Below are positions 5,641 through 11,754 of a DNA stretch of 11,754 nucleotides, in pieces; within the stretch, counting starts at the first letter, position 1; every line of letters begins with the position of its first letter. Location of the stretch: assembly GCA_958405585.1 (NCBI GenBank), contig CATYEP010000047.1, positions 1 through 11,754 on the forward strand, read 5' to 3'. The notes under the pieces were generated by a model. It had not been told where the DNA came from. It did no database searches and saw nothing but the letters and a program-made list of their open reading frames with translations. The DNA comes from an uncultured Eubacteriales bacterium. Lineage in GTDB: Bacteria; Bacillota; Clostridia; Christensenellales; Borkfalkiaceae. The position numbers were made by a program, and so were the translations under genes.

Positions 5641-6720
5641 ATGACGCTTGGTCTATGCATGATCGTGAAAAACGAAGAGGAAGTACTTGGCAGATGTCTT
5701 CAATCCGTCAAAAAAATTTGCGATGAAATTGTTATAGTCGATACCGGTTCCAGCGACAATACCATGAACATTGCCCTGAATTTCGGCGCAAAAGTTTACT
5801 CGTTTCCTTGGAATTTTGATTTCTCTGCGGCAAGAAACTTCTCTTTTTCACTCTCCGCCGCCGATTATATCCTTTGGCTGGACGCCGACGACATTATAAC
5901 CGAAGAAAACCAGAAAAAACTTCTCGATCTCAAAAAAACTTTGGACGGTACCGTAGATTCCTACTTGCTGCGTTACGACACCGCTTTCGATGAGTACGGT
6001 AATGCCACGTCCTTCTTTTTCAGAGAACGTATCGTCCGCAGAAATGCAAACTTTCTTTGGTGCGGCCCCGTCCACGAAACAATTTGTATCAATTCCAATT
6101 CTCAACGTTGCGATATTACGATCACTCACCTGCGCAGCCATAATGAACGCCGCGGCAGAAACCTTTTTATCTTCGCCCATTCGTTCGCCCACGGTATGAT
6201 GCCGGACGAGCGGCAAAAATATTACTTCGCACGGGAGCTGTCCGACAGCGGGCTGTATGACACAGCCGCCTCCGTTTTCGAGGATTTTTTGCTCGGCAAC
6301 GGTTGGGTCGAAGATAAAATCGGCGCTTGCCGCGCCCTCGCTTTCTGCTACGATAAACTCCATAACCGAAATAAACGCCTGTCGGCTCTTTTCAGAAGCT
6401 TTGACTTCGCACCCCCTCGCCCGGAAATCTGCTGCGACCTGGGCCTTCTTTACGTGGAAGAAAAAAATTGGAACCAAGCTATTTTTTGGTTTAAATTGGC
6501 TTTCAATCAGCCCTCCGATCAACAAGGTTTTATCTGCCCCGATTGCTGCGGTTTCCTCCCATGCATTTGGCTCTGCGTTTGCTATGACCGCCTCGGAAAT
6601 CATCAAAAAGCTAATGAATTCAATGAACGGGCCGGTTCTTTTAAACCTCTCGATAAAAGCTATTTGCATAATAAACTTTACTTTCAATCACTGTTTCATA
6701 ATCATGGAGATACTATATGA
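5641..6720 (+). CDS. Family 2 glycosyltransferase with C-terminal TPR-like region
   Basis: A 359-residue GT-A fold transferase. It should move a sugar from a nucleotide-sugar donor to an acceptor, in the cytoplasm as no membrane segment is seen. Residues 1-150 carry the catalytic domain: CMIVKNEEEVLGRCLQS (6-22), DTGSSDNT (34-41), the metal-binding LDADD (80-84) and CGPVHETI (141-148). Residues 190-335 are helical repeats with alternating aromatic positions (YYFARELSDSGLYDTAASVF, then YVEEKNWNQAIFWFKLAF) like tetratricopeptide repeats, common in this group. I chose ATG 5641: it has GAGG 8 nt upstream, and the family motif MxLxLCMIVKNEE starts there. Its stop overlaps the start of the collagen-like gene by ATGA, so the two are translationally coupled. 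That coupling suggests the collagen stalk is the acceptor, as proposed for glycosyltransferases beside clostridial bclA genes. Donor and linkage are unknown. Confidence 0.87.
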   Translation: MTLGLCMIVKNEEEVLGRCLQSVKKICDEIVIVDTGSSDNTMNIALNFGAKVYSFPWNFDFSAARNFSFSLSAADYILWLDADDIITEENQKKLLDLKKTLDGTVDSYLLRYDTAFDEYGNATSFFFRERIVRRNANFLWCGPVHETICINSNSQRCDITITHLRSHNERRGRNLFIFAHSFAHGMMPDERQKYYFARELSDSGLYDTAASVFEDFLLGNGWVEDKIGACRALAFCYDKLHNRNKRLSALFRSFDFAPPRPEICCDLGLLYVEEKNWNQAIFWFKLAFNQPSDQQGFICPDCCGFLPCIWLCVCYDRLGNHQKANEFNERAGSFKPLDKSYLHNKLYFQSLFHNHGDTI

Positions 6721-8102
6721 ACGATTTCTACAAATGTGAATTTTGCGGATGCTGTAACTGTTGCTGCGATTGCTGCCCCACAAATCAAACAATTCTTATT
6801 CGCGGTACTATGGGGCCGCAAGGCCCCACCGGTCCACAAGGCCCCGCAGGTCAAACAGGACCTACCGGTCCCACAGGCGCCACCGGAGAAACCGGAGCCA
6901 CAGGGCCGACGGGAGCGACTGGACTGACCGGTGTAACAGGCGCTACTGGCGCAACAGGTCTTACAGGACCGACGGGGCCTACGGGCGCAACCGGTCCGAC
7001 TGGGCCGACAGGCGCTACGGGAGCTACGGGCGTAACAGGTCCCACGGGGCCGACAGGTATAACGGGCGCTACGGGTGTAACGGGCGCAACAGGTCCTACG
7101 GGTCCTACTGGAGCGACAGGCGCCACAGGTCCGACTGGTCCGACTGGGCCGACTGGTTCGGACGGCGAAGCGGCGACATTGACTGTCGGCACCGTTACTA
7201 CCGGCGATCCCGGCAAGGAAGCTTCGGTAACCAATTCAGGCACCGCTCAGGCCGCCGTCTTTGATTTCGTGATCCCGCAAGGAGTAACAGGCGCGACTGG
7301 AGCAACGGGCGCTACAGGCGCAACAGGCCCGACAGGTCCAACTGGCGCAACAGGAGCCACAGGTCCCACAGGCGCAACGGGCGCTACAGGAGCAACGGGC
7401 CCCACGGGACCGACAGGACCGACTGGTTCGGACGGCGAAGCGGCGACCTTGTCTGTCGGTACCGTTACTACAGGTACCCCCGGCACGAAAGCTTCCGTTA
7501 CCAATTCGGGTACCTCTCAGGCCGCACTGTTTGATTTTGTGATCCCTCAAGGAGCAACAGGCGCTACGGGTGCGGCGGGAGCCACAGGAGCAACAGGCGC
7601 TACGGGTGCGGCGGGAGCCACAGGAGCTACAGGCGCTACAGGGCCCACAGGACCGACTGGTGCAACAGGATCGGCACCGATAGCACAGGCATTCAGCGCA
7701 TATTCTACTCCTTCCACACAAACACAAGCGGGTTCAGCCGTCGAATTTGACAAAACCTCTTTGCAAAGCGGAACGGCGATCTCGCATACGGACGGTACGA
7801 CGACATTTACGATCAACGAACCGGGAACTTATGCTGTCATGTACAACGGCACGGCATCCCCCGCGCCCGGAGACACCTTTCCCACTACAAACCTCCTGCA
7901 ATTGCAATTGGACGGAAGCAATATAGCCGGAGCGGACGCCCAGTCCATCTTTAATTCTTCTTCCGATGCGATCCAGCAAACGATATCTGCTATTATCCAG
8001 GTAACGACGACACCGGCGACTGTACAACTGGTATCGCAAGACGGAACGTTTAACTATTCCAATATCAAAATGAATATTTACCAGATCGGTGCGAATTCAT
8101 AG
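6717..8102 (+). CDS. Collagen-like surface glycoprotein (BclA-type) with Cys-rich N-terminus
   Basis: A 461-residue protein; ATG 6717 lies 7 nt after GGAG. Residues 7-20 hold nine Cys (CEFCGCCNCCCDCC), probably a cross-linking or metal-binding anchor. Collagen-like Gly-X-Y blocks, mostly GPTG and GATG, fill about 33-150, 190-240 and 280-318. Two 39-residue spacer modules (151-189 and 241-279) interrupt them and share 33 of 39 residues; both start EAATL and end FDFVIPQG. Residues 319-461 form a beta-rich head with TFTINEPGTYAVMYN, like the C1q/TNF-like trimeric heads of BclA proteins. No signal peptide is seen, which fits assembly on a spore surface from the mother cell. Threonines in the third triplet position are likely O-glycosylation sites, and the coupled upstream glycosyltransferase may act on them. 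Block number probably varies between strains because of the DNA repeats. Confidence 0.88.
   Translation: MNDFYKCEFCGCCNCCCDCCPTNQTILIRGTMGPQGPTGPQGPAGQTGPTGPTGATGETGATGPTGATGLTGVTGATGATGLTGPTGPTGATGPTGPTGATGATGVTGPTGPTGITGATGVTGATGPTGPTGATGATGPTGPTGPTGSDGEAATLTVGTVTTGDPGKEASVTNSGTAQAAVFDFVIPQGVTGATGATGATGATGPTGPTGATGATGPTGATGATGATGPTGPTGPTGSDGEAATLSVGTVTTGTPGTKASVTNSGTSQAALFDFVIPQGATGATGAAGATGATGATGAAGATGATGATGPTGPTGATGSAPIAQAFSAYSTPSTQTQAGSAVEFDKTSLQSGTAISHTDGTTTFTINEPGTYAVMYNGTASPAPGDTFPTTNLLQLQLDGSNIAGADAQSIFNSSSDAIQQTISAIIQVTTTPATVQLVSQDGTFNYSNIKMNIYQIGANS
7167..7283 (+). repeat. Spacer module A (39 codons) inside the collagen gene
   Basis: First of two diverged direct copies, 270 nt apart start to start (second at 7437-7553). 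Six of the 39 residues differ. Each copy is preceded by the same GPTGPTGPTGSDG lead-in, so the duplicated unit probably includes collagen sequence as well. Confidence 0.85.
7437..7553 (+). repeat. Spacer module B (39 codons) inside the collagen gene
   Basis: Second copy of the module at 7167-7283. The changes are mostly conservative (Thr to Ser, Ala to Ser, Val to Leu), plus DPGKE to TPGTK. This suggests an old duplication kept under selection for the fold. Confidence 0.85.
7551..7622 (+). repeat. Perfect 36-bp tandem duplication in the third collagen block
   Basis: Two identical 36-nt units (7551-7586 and 7587-7622) encode four Gly-X-Y triplets each and are followed by a partial, diverged third unit. 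Perfect identity at all codon positions points to a recent duplication. Confidence 0.85.
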
Positions 8103-8112
8103 TGATTCAGTC

Positions 8113-8149
8113 AAAAGCCTTCCGGCCGTTAGACCGGAAGGCTTTTTTT
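8113..8149 (+). terminator. Terminator of the glycosyltransferase-collagen operon
   Basis: A perfect 13-bp stem (8113-8125 with 8134-8146), an 8-nt loop and a run of seven T. It begins 10 nt after the stop codon. Confidence 0.92.
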
Positions 8150-8213
8150 GATTTGGCAGAATCTTCAATAGAAACAGCTACTTATATAAAACCCATCTTT
8201 CGTTTTACAGTGC

Positions 8214-8242
8214 TTGACTTTTTATTGTAAAAGACTTATGAT
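8214..8242 (+). promoter_or_regulatory. Sigma-A type promoter of the PHP phosphatase gene
   Basis: TTGACT (8214-8219) and TATGAT (8237-8242) are separated by exactly 17 bp. Transcription would start near 8249, just before the AGGAG at 8251, giving a leader of only about 14 nt. Confidence 0.75.
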
Positions 8243-8262
8243 TGAACTACAGGAGATACCAC

Positions 8263-9090
8263 ATGATCACGGCAGATATTCATACGCATACGACATTTTC
8301 AGCTGACGGCATAAGCGACATCAAAGAAATGATCGAATATGCAATTCAAAGAAAACTTGAGATATACGGCATTTCGGAGCATTTCAATTACGACTATGAT
8401 CGTCTGCGGCTGAACATCGACGGTAAACCGGTACCGCCGATCCAGGAAAAAAAGTATTTTACCAGCATTCGGGCACTGCAAAAAGAATACTCGTCCAAAA
8501 TACGTTTACTTGCCGGCGCTGAATTCGGTTTTGATCACGATTCCCGCACGCAGGAACGCTATCTGAATACGCAAAAAAAATTTAAGCCCGACTTTATCAT
8601 AAACAGTGTTCACACTTGCCTTGGTGCAGACTGCTATTTCCCTCACTATTGCAATGGGAGAAGCAAAGCTTTTGCTTACAACGCATACCTGTATCGGGTT
8701 TTGGAAAGCCTGGACGCACTCTATGATTATGACATAGTCGCCCACATCGGCTACTGCTCGCGCAATGCGACTTATCCGGACCCGAAACTCCGCTATTCCG
8801 ATTTTTCGGATGTCCTGGATGAGATCCTCAAACGCATCATCGATAAAAACAAAATTTTAGAGGTGAATACAAGCAGCAGAACTGCAGGCAGCGCGTTTCT
8901 TCCGGATACCGATATCCTGGAACGCTACTTTGAACTGGGTGGAAGAGCCGTTTCCTTTGCTTCCGACGCACACAATACGGCGCGCATCGGAGATAAATAC
9001 GATCTCGTCTGCCAGGCACTTAAAAAAATCGGTTTTACGCACCTTACCGTTCCTTACAAAAAAGAAAGAATCCTTGTATCGCTCGGTTAA
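8263..9090 (+). CDS. PHP-family phosphatase, histidinol-phosphatase (HisK)-like
   Basis: A 275-residue metal-dependent hydrolase of the PHP fold. Family members of this length (HisK/HisJ type) remove phosphate from L-histidinol phosphate in histidine synthesis. Metal ligands are visible in order: H7 and H9 in DIHTHTTFSADG, D15, E39-H40, E87 in GAEFGF, H117 in NSVH, H161 in AHIGY, and D235 with H237 in FASDAHN. All positions expected of a trinuclear PHP site seem to be present. I chose ATG 8263 because AGGAG lies 7 nt upstream; the longer frame from TTG 8242 would put that site and part of the promoter inside the gene. It is transcribed alone, away from any histidine genes in the window, so another phosphoester substrate is possible. 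Confidence 0.82.
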   Translation: MITADIHTHTTFSADGISDIKEMIEYAIQRKLEIYGISEHFNYDYDRLRLNIDGKPVPPIQEKKYFTSIRALQKEYSSKIRLLAGAEFGFDHDSRTQERYLNTQKKFKPDFIINSVHTCLGADCYFPHYCNGRSKAFAYNAYLYRVLESLDALYDYDIVAHIGYCSRNATYPDPKLRYSDFSDVLDEILKRIIDKNKILEVNTSSRTAGSAFLPDTDILERYFELGGRAVSFASDAHNTARIGDKYDLVCQALKKIGFTHLTVPYKKERILVSLG

Positions 9091-9147
9091 AACAATGTCT
9101 TCGCCGCCATAGAAAGGCAAATACCGAATATTTTTTCATCTTTAAAT

Positions 9148-9190
9148 AAGCAAACGCGTCCGCCTATATTCGGCGGACGCGTTTGCTTTT
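9148..9190. terminator. Bidirectional terminator between convergent genes
   Basis: A perfect 17-bp stem (9148-9164 with 9172-9188) with a 7-nt loop. TTTT follows on the plus strand; a weaker TTATTTAAA follows on the minus strand. It serves the PHP gene and probably rsmI, whose stop codon at 9190 abuts it. Confidence 0.9.
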
Positions 9191-10011
9191 CAATTTATAT
9201 TTTTCGGCTTTTCTTTGATCGTATATTTATAAAGTTCACTCTTGGATACGCCGCGATCCTTTGCCGCGGCTTTCAACGCCTCCTTTATATCCATTCCCTG
9301 GTCCACATAGTAATTAATATGCTCGATCTCTGTCAAAGCATTTAAAGGATTTTCACGCACTGCCGCACCAGCTACAATCAAAACATATTCGCCCCGCTTT
9401 TCTCCCGGCAGTCCCTCGCCCAACTTAAAATATTCCACACTCTCATGCATTTTCGTGATCTCGCGGACAGCGCAGGCATCTCTGTCGCCAAACGTATCCG
9501 CAAGCAGCAAAATATCCGCATCTACATCCTGCGGCGCGCTGTAAAACACAAGCGTTCCTTCGAATGACGCATATTTTTTCAGATAATCTTTTTTCTCCCC
9601 CTTCTTTCCGCGTAAAAAACCCAAAAAAGCAAATTTATCTGCCGGAAAACCGGATAATACGAGCGCCGCCACAAAAGCACATGCTCCCGGTATCAATGTG
9701 TACTCTATACCGTTTTCCCGCAGCGCTTGCACGAGCAGGTTGCCCGGATCCGATATAACAGGCGTCCCGGCATCGGTGACCACAGCAATGTTTTTCCTCT
9801 CTTTTGCCATCATGACCAATTTTTCTGCCGCCGCCAACTCGTTGAATTTATGACACGAAACCAACGGCTTTTTTATTTCATAATAATTTAAAAGTTTTAA
9901 AGAATGCCGTGTGTCCTCACAAAATATCACATCCGCTTCGCGCAGCGAATCCAGCGCTCGCAAAGATATATCTCCGAGGTTTCCGATCGGCGTTGCAACA
10001 AATTTGACCAT
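9190..10011 (-). CDS. rsmI: 16S rRNA (cytidine-1402-2'-O)-methyltransferase
   Basis: A 273-residue tetrapyrrole-methylase-fold enzyme, the normal length for RsmI. It uses S-adenosylmethionine to methylate the ribose of C1402 in 16S rRNA at the decoding centre. Signatures: ATPIGNLGDIS (6-16), CEDTRHSLKLL (31-41), VVTDAGTPVISDPG (77-90) and IPGACAFVAAL (107-117), with PGACA where many homologues have PGPSA or PGPCA. The C-terminal tail has the helical DQGMDIKEALKAAAKDRGVS typical of the family. ATG 10011 has GGAG 7 nt upstream. It follows trmN by 75 nt and probably shares its transcript. The same pairing is seen in Bacillus subtilis, where yabB and yabC flank yazA; no yazA-like gene lies between them here. 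Confidence 0.95.
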   Translation of the reverse strand: MVKFVATPIGNLGDISLRALDSLREADVIFCEDTRHSLKLLNYYEIKKPLVSCHKFNELAAAEKLVMMAKERKNIAVVTDAGTPVISDPGNLLVQALRENGIEYTLIPGACAFVAALVLSGFPADKFAFLGFLRGKKGEKKDYLKKYASFEGTLVFYSAPQDVDADILLLADTFGDRDACAVREITKMHESVEYFKLGEGLPGEKRGEYVLIVAGAAVRENPLNALTEIEHINYYVDQGMDIKEALKAAAKDRGVSKSELYKYTIKEKPKNIN

Positions 10012-10086
10012 ACGTAAACTCCTTTTTCACACGAAACGCTTTTACAAAACAAATATTCCCGTGTCTTTCCTTTCTCTCAAAACCAA

Positions 10087-10770
10087 TTAAAAATGTGCAC
10101 CGCGCTGATTGATATGATCGGGCAGGATCTCCAATCCTTCCTTTGCGCCTTTTGTGCCTTCCAATAAAATCAGATACGGTTTCGCATTCTCTTTGCCGCG
10201 CACGAACCGCAATCTTTTCGGCTCGATCCCGCGCGATTTCATCGCAAAAATCACTTCCGCCAGCCTGTCCGCCCGATTCACAACTGCAAACCGTCCGCCG
10301 AATTTCAATACCCTTACGGCTGCGTCCGCAATTTCCGGCAGAGTAATCGTAATCTCCTTCCGGCAAATCGCTTTCTTGTAATCTTCATTCTCGAAACCTC
10401 CGCGCTCATACGGCGGATTACACAAGACAAGAGAAAACTTTTCATTGTACTCTTTCCCGATATCCTGCACCCGTGTACAGACGACCGAAAAATTGTTCAG
10501 CTGATTCAGTTCGACCGAGCGCGCACTCATTTCAGACAATTCTTTCTGCATTTCAAACAGCGTGACCGATGCAATCTGCGGGTTCAACCCGTAAAAATGC
10601 AACCCGACAACTCCGCTCCCCGCGCAAAAATCCGCCACGATCTCCCTTTTTTTGACCTTGACAAAGCGCGTCAAAAGAATCGAATCGCTCGTAAACCTGT
10701 AATATGCCCGATTCTGTATGATTTTCAAATTTCCCTCGAAAAGCTCTTCTATGCTTTCTCCCGTATCCAT
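10087..10770 (-). CDS. trmN: tRNA1(Val) (adenine-37-N6)-methyltransferase-like (YabB/YfiC family)
   Basis: A 227-residue Rossmann-fold methyltransferase. Relatives methylate N6 of A37 in a tRNA with S-adenosylmethionine; whether the target here is tRNA-Val is inferred from the family. Residues 25-36 (RFTSDSILLTRF) match the family's N-terminal motif. The cofactor loop is DFCAGSGVVGL (47-57), the acidic ribose-binding residue is E73, and the adenine-N6 motif is NPPY (118-121), followed by KAICRKE. ATG 10770 has GGAG 6 nt upstream. It is the first gene of the trmN-rsmI pair, with its own promoter at 10791-10819. Its length is normal for the family and it appears intact. Confidence 0.9.
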   Translation of the reverse strand: MDTGESIEELFEGNLKIIQNRAYYRFTSDSILLTRFVKVKKREIVADFCAGSGVVGLHFYGLNPQIASVTLFEMQKELSEMSARSVELNQLNNFSVVCTRVQDIGKEYNEKFSLVLCNPPYERGGFENEDYKKAICRKEITITLPEIADAAVRVLKFGGRFAVVNRADRLAEVIFAMKSRGIEPKRLRFVRGKENAKPYLILLEGTKGAKEGLEILPDHINQRGAHF

Positions 10771-10790
10771 TTTCTTCTCCTTCTCTTTTT

Positions 10791-10819
10791 ATAGTAACAC
10801 ATCGGCTTGCAAAACTCAA
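10791..10819 (-). promoter_or_regulatory. Promoter of trmN-rsmI
   Basis: On the minus strand, TTGAGT (10814-10819) and TACTAT (10791-10796) are separated by 17 bp. Transcription would start near 10784, a few bases before the GGAG at 10777-10780, giving a leader of about 15 nt. Confidence 0.65.
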
Positions 10820-10895
10820 CCATTCCGCGGCAACTCGATGCAAATCTGTTTTCTCTCTGCTGTTTAAAAATGCTTAACCTATCTTTCCGCACCGT

Positions 10896-10924
10896 TTGAC
10901 AAATCTGCTTTTTCGATTTATAAT
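10896..10924 (+). promoter_or_regulatory. Perfect-consensus sigma-A promoter of the nitroreductase
   Basis: TTGACA (10896-10901), a 17-bp spacer and TATAAT (10919-10924): both boxes match the consensus fully. Transcription should start near 10931. This excludes in-frame starts at 10896 and 10923 and supports ATG 10956. Confidence 0.85.
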
Positions 10925-10955
10925 GGAAAAAAACAAGGAGGACTTGATCTTTTTT

Positions 10956-11456
10956 ATGGAATGTACAGAAATTATACGCAAACGCAGAAGCGTACGCAAA
11001 TATAAAACAGGCGCCGCGATCCCTGCAGAACACATCCGCCTTATGCTGGAAGCGGCAATGTACGCACCGAGCGCCGTAAACAGCCGTCCCTGGGAGTTTT
11101 ACGTAACAGACAAGCAATCTTCCAAACAAAAACTGATGCAGGTCCACCCTTCCTGCAAAATGCTCGAAACAGCTTCTGCAGCCATCGTTGTATGCGGCAG
11201 ACCCGATCTGCAGCCCGGAAGAGATTATTGGCCGCAGGATTGCGGCGCCGCCATCCAGAACATATTGCTGCAAGCTGCCGATTTAGGATACGGTACATGC
11301 TGGTGCGGATGCTATCCAACCGAACCTCGTACTTCTCTGGTTCGGGAAGTGATCGGCTGCGACAGCATCCCCGTCGCCATTATCGCCGTCGGCGTTCCCG
11401 ACGAATCCCCTGCCGCAAAGGGATTTTACGACGAAACCCGTATTCATCAATTCTGA
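10956..11456 (+). CDS. Nitroreductase-family FMN oxidoreductase, short form
   Basis: A 166-residue member of the FMN-dependent nitroreductase family, which uses NAD(P)H to reduce nitro compounds, quinones or flavins; the natural substrate is unknown. The FMN-phosphate motif is KRRSVRKY (9-16). Other typical parts are YAPSAVNSRPWEFYV (36-50), the helix DCGAAIQNILLQAADLGYG (95-113) and IPVAIIAVGVPDE (138-150). It is shorter than classical members and lacks any added ferredoxin domain. Three Cys cluster at 115-119 (CWCGC, the first at 115). ATG 10956 is chosen from the consensus promoter upstream and the normal family N-terminus. Its AAGGAGG lies 14 nt away, longer than usual, so translation may be reduced; TTG 10944 is too close to that site. 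It is a single-gene transcript with a terminator. Confidence 0.87.
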   Translation: MECTEIIRKRRSVRKYKTGAAIPAEHIRLMLEAAMYAPSAVNSRPWEFYVTDKQSSKQKLMQVHPSCKMLETASAAIVVCGRPDLQPGRDYWPQDCGAAIQNILLQAADLGYGTCWCGCYPTEPRTSLVREVIGCDSIPVAIIAVGVPDESPAAKGFYDETRIHQF

Positions 11457-11471
11457 TTTTACGCATCATAC

Positions 11472-11515
11472 AGCAGGGCAGTCCGCATCGATCTGCGGAC
11501 TGCCCTGCTTCTTTT
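11472..11515 (+). terminator. Terminator after the nitroreductase
   Basis: A perfect 16-bp stem (11472-11487 with 11494-11509), a 6-nt loop, then TCTTTT. The minus-strand gene ending at 11514 abuts it and may use the same hairpin, though its T-tract is poor in that direction. Confidence 0.88.
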
Positions 11516-11754
11516 ATTCGATCGTTTTGGATCGTATTTTCCCTTCGAACAGCATTTCAAACGAATCAAACGTTCCGCGCTTTAACAAACACCGCTCACA
11601 TATGATCGCATTGGAAATATCATTGTAAACCAGATAATAGCAAAACTTTGTCCGATAAACTTTTTTAATGTCCGATATGCGCTTTTTCTTCTGCTTCTCC
11701 TGTCCGGGCAAGTACTGCGTCCAGACAATCGTATCCCCGTCGATCAGTACGCGT
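11514..11754 (-). CDS. C-terminal part of an unrecognised protein, runs off right edge
   Basis: An open minus-strand frame ends with TAA at 11514-11516 and continues to the window edge; 79 complete codons are visible and no start is needed inside. The peptide begins RVLIDGDTIVWTQYLPGQ, has a basic KQKKKRISDIKKVYRTKF stretch, then YYLVYNDISNAIICERCLLK and a last acidic helix (TFDSFEMLFEGKI). A strand-rich body with one terminal helix suggests a PH-like or YcxB-type domain, but that is only a guess from the pattern. No signal peptide can be judged as the N-terminus is absent. It converges on the nitroreductase. Confidence 0.6.
   Translation of the reverse strand, partial: RVLIDGDTIVWTQYLPGQEKQKKKRISDIKKVYRTKFCYYLVYNDISNAIICERCLLKRGTFDSFEMLFEGKIRSKTIE

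Noticed and set aside
5848..6687. 279-codon minus-strand ORF opposite the glycosyltransferase
   Set aside because: It is antisense to conserved catalytic motifs; the plus-strand protein has clear family signatures.
6717..7680. CRISPR-like regular short repeats
   Set aside because: The periodicity is the 9-nt Gly-X-Y codon pattern in one open frame, with no constant spacer length or unique spacers.
6851..7816. Long minus-strand ORFs rich in PVGPVAPV and Cys/Arg repeats
   Set aside because: They are antisense readings of the Gly-X-Thr collagen codons, kept open by the repeat composition.

Overview
The window looks like a chromosome segment of a spore-forming Bacillota (Clostridia-type) bacterium. 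The reasons are strong AGGAGG-type ribosome binding sites, sigma-A promoters with 17-bp spacers, many hairpin plus T-tract terminators, the neighbouring trmN and rsmI genes known from the Bacillus yab region, and a BclA-like collagen protein of the kind found on spore surfaces. No species can be named from the sequence alone.

Layout. (1) 1-740: two minus-strand genes of unknown function. The first runs off the left edge; the second is a small protein with a C-terminal membrane anchor. A strong promoter drives them through an unusual leader with two mutually exclusive hairpins. (2) 846-2562: a plus-strand acyl-CoA ligase of the AMP-forming family, with its own terminator. (3) 2563-5126: an AT-richer accessory island on the minus strand. 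It holds a tyrosine recombinase whose 3' end has been replaced, a membrane-anchored protein that lost its 5' end at the same junction (near 3330), a poorly supported ORF and a small hydrophobic peptide ORF. It ends at an intact tRNA-Arg(CCG) gene. This looks like the eroded remnant of an integrative element next to a tRNA. (4) 5127-5537: the intact tRNA-Arg and, upstream of it on the same strand, a decayed tRNA-Arg copy with the same anticodon and a well-kept promoter.

(5) 5641-8149: a two-gene plus-strand operon, a family 2 glycosyltransferase with a repeat-type C-terminus whose stop overlaps the start of a collagen-like glycoprotein. The collagen protein has a very Cys-rich N-terminus, three Gly-X-Thr blocks separated by two near-identical 39-residue modules, and a beta-rich C-terminal head. 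The likely partnership is that the glycosyltransferase decorates the threonine-rich collagen stalk, as proposed for BclA-type spore or surface glycoproteins. (6) 8214-9190: an orphan PHP-family histidinol-phosphatase-like gene with a strong promoter and a very short leader. (7) 9190-10819: trmN then rsmI on the minus strand, RNA methyltransferases for tRNA and 16S rRNA. (8) 10896-11513: a short nitroreductase with a perfect-consensus promoter. (9) 11514-11754: the C-terminus of an unrecognised protein running off the right edge.

The most interesting parts are the glycosyltransferase/collagen operon, the recombinase junction beside the paired tRNA-Arg genes, and the overlapping hairpins at 645-677. 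Nothing here proves a wholly new system.
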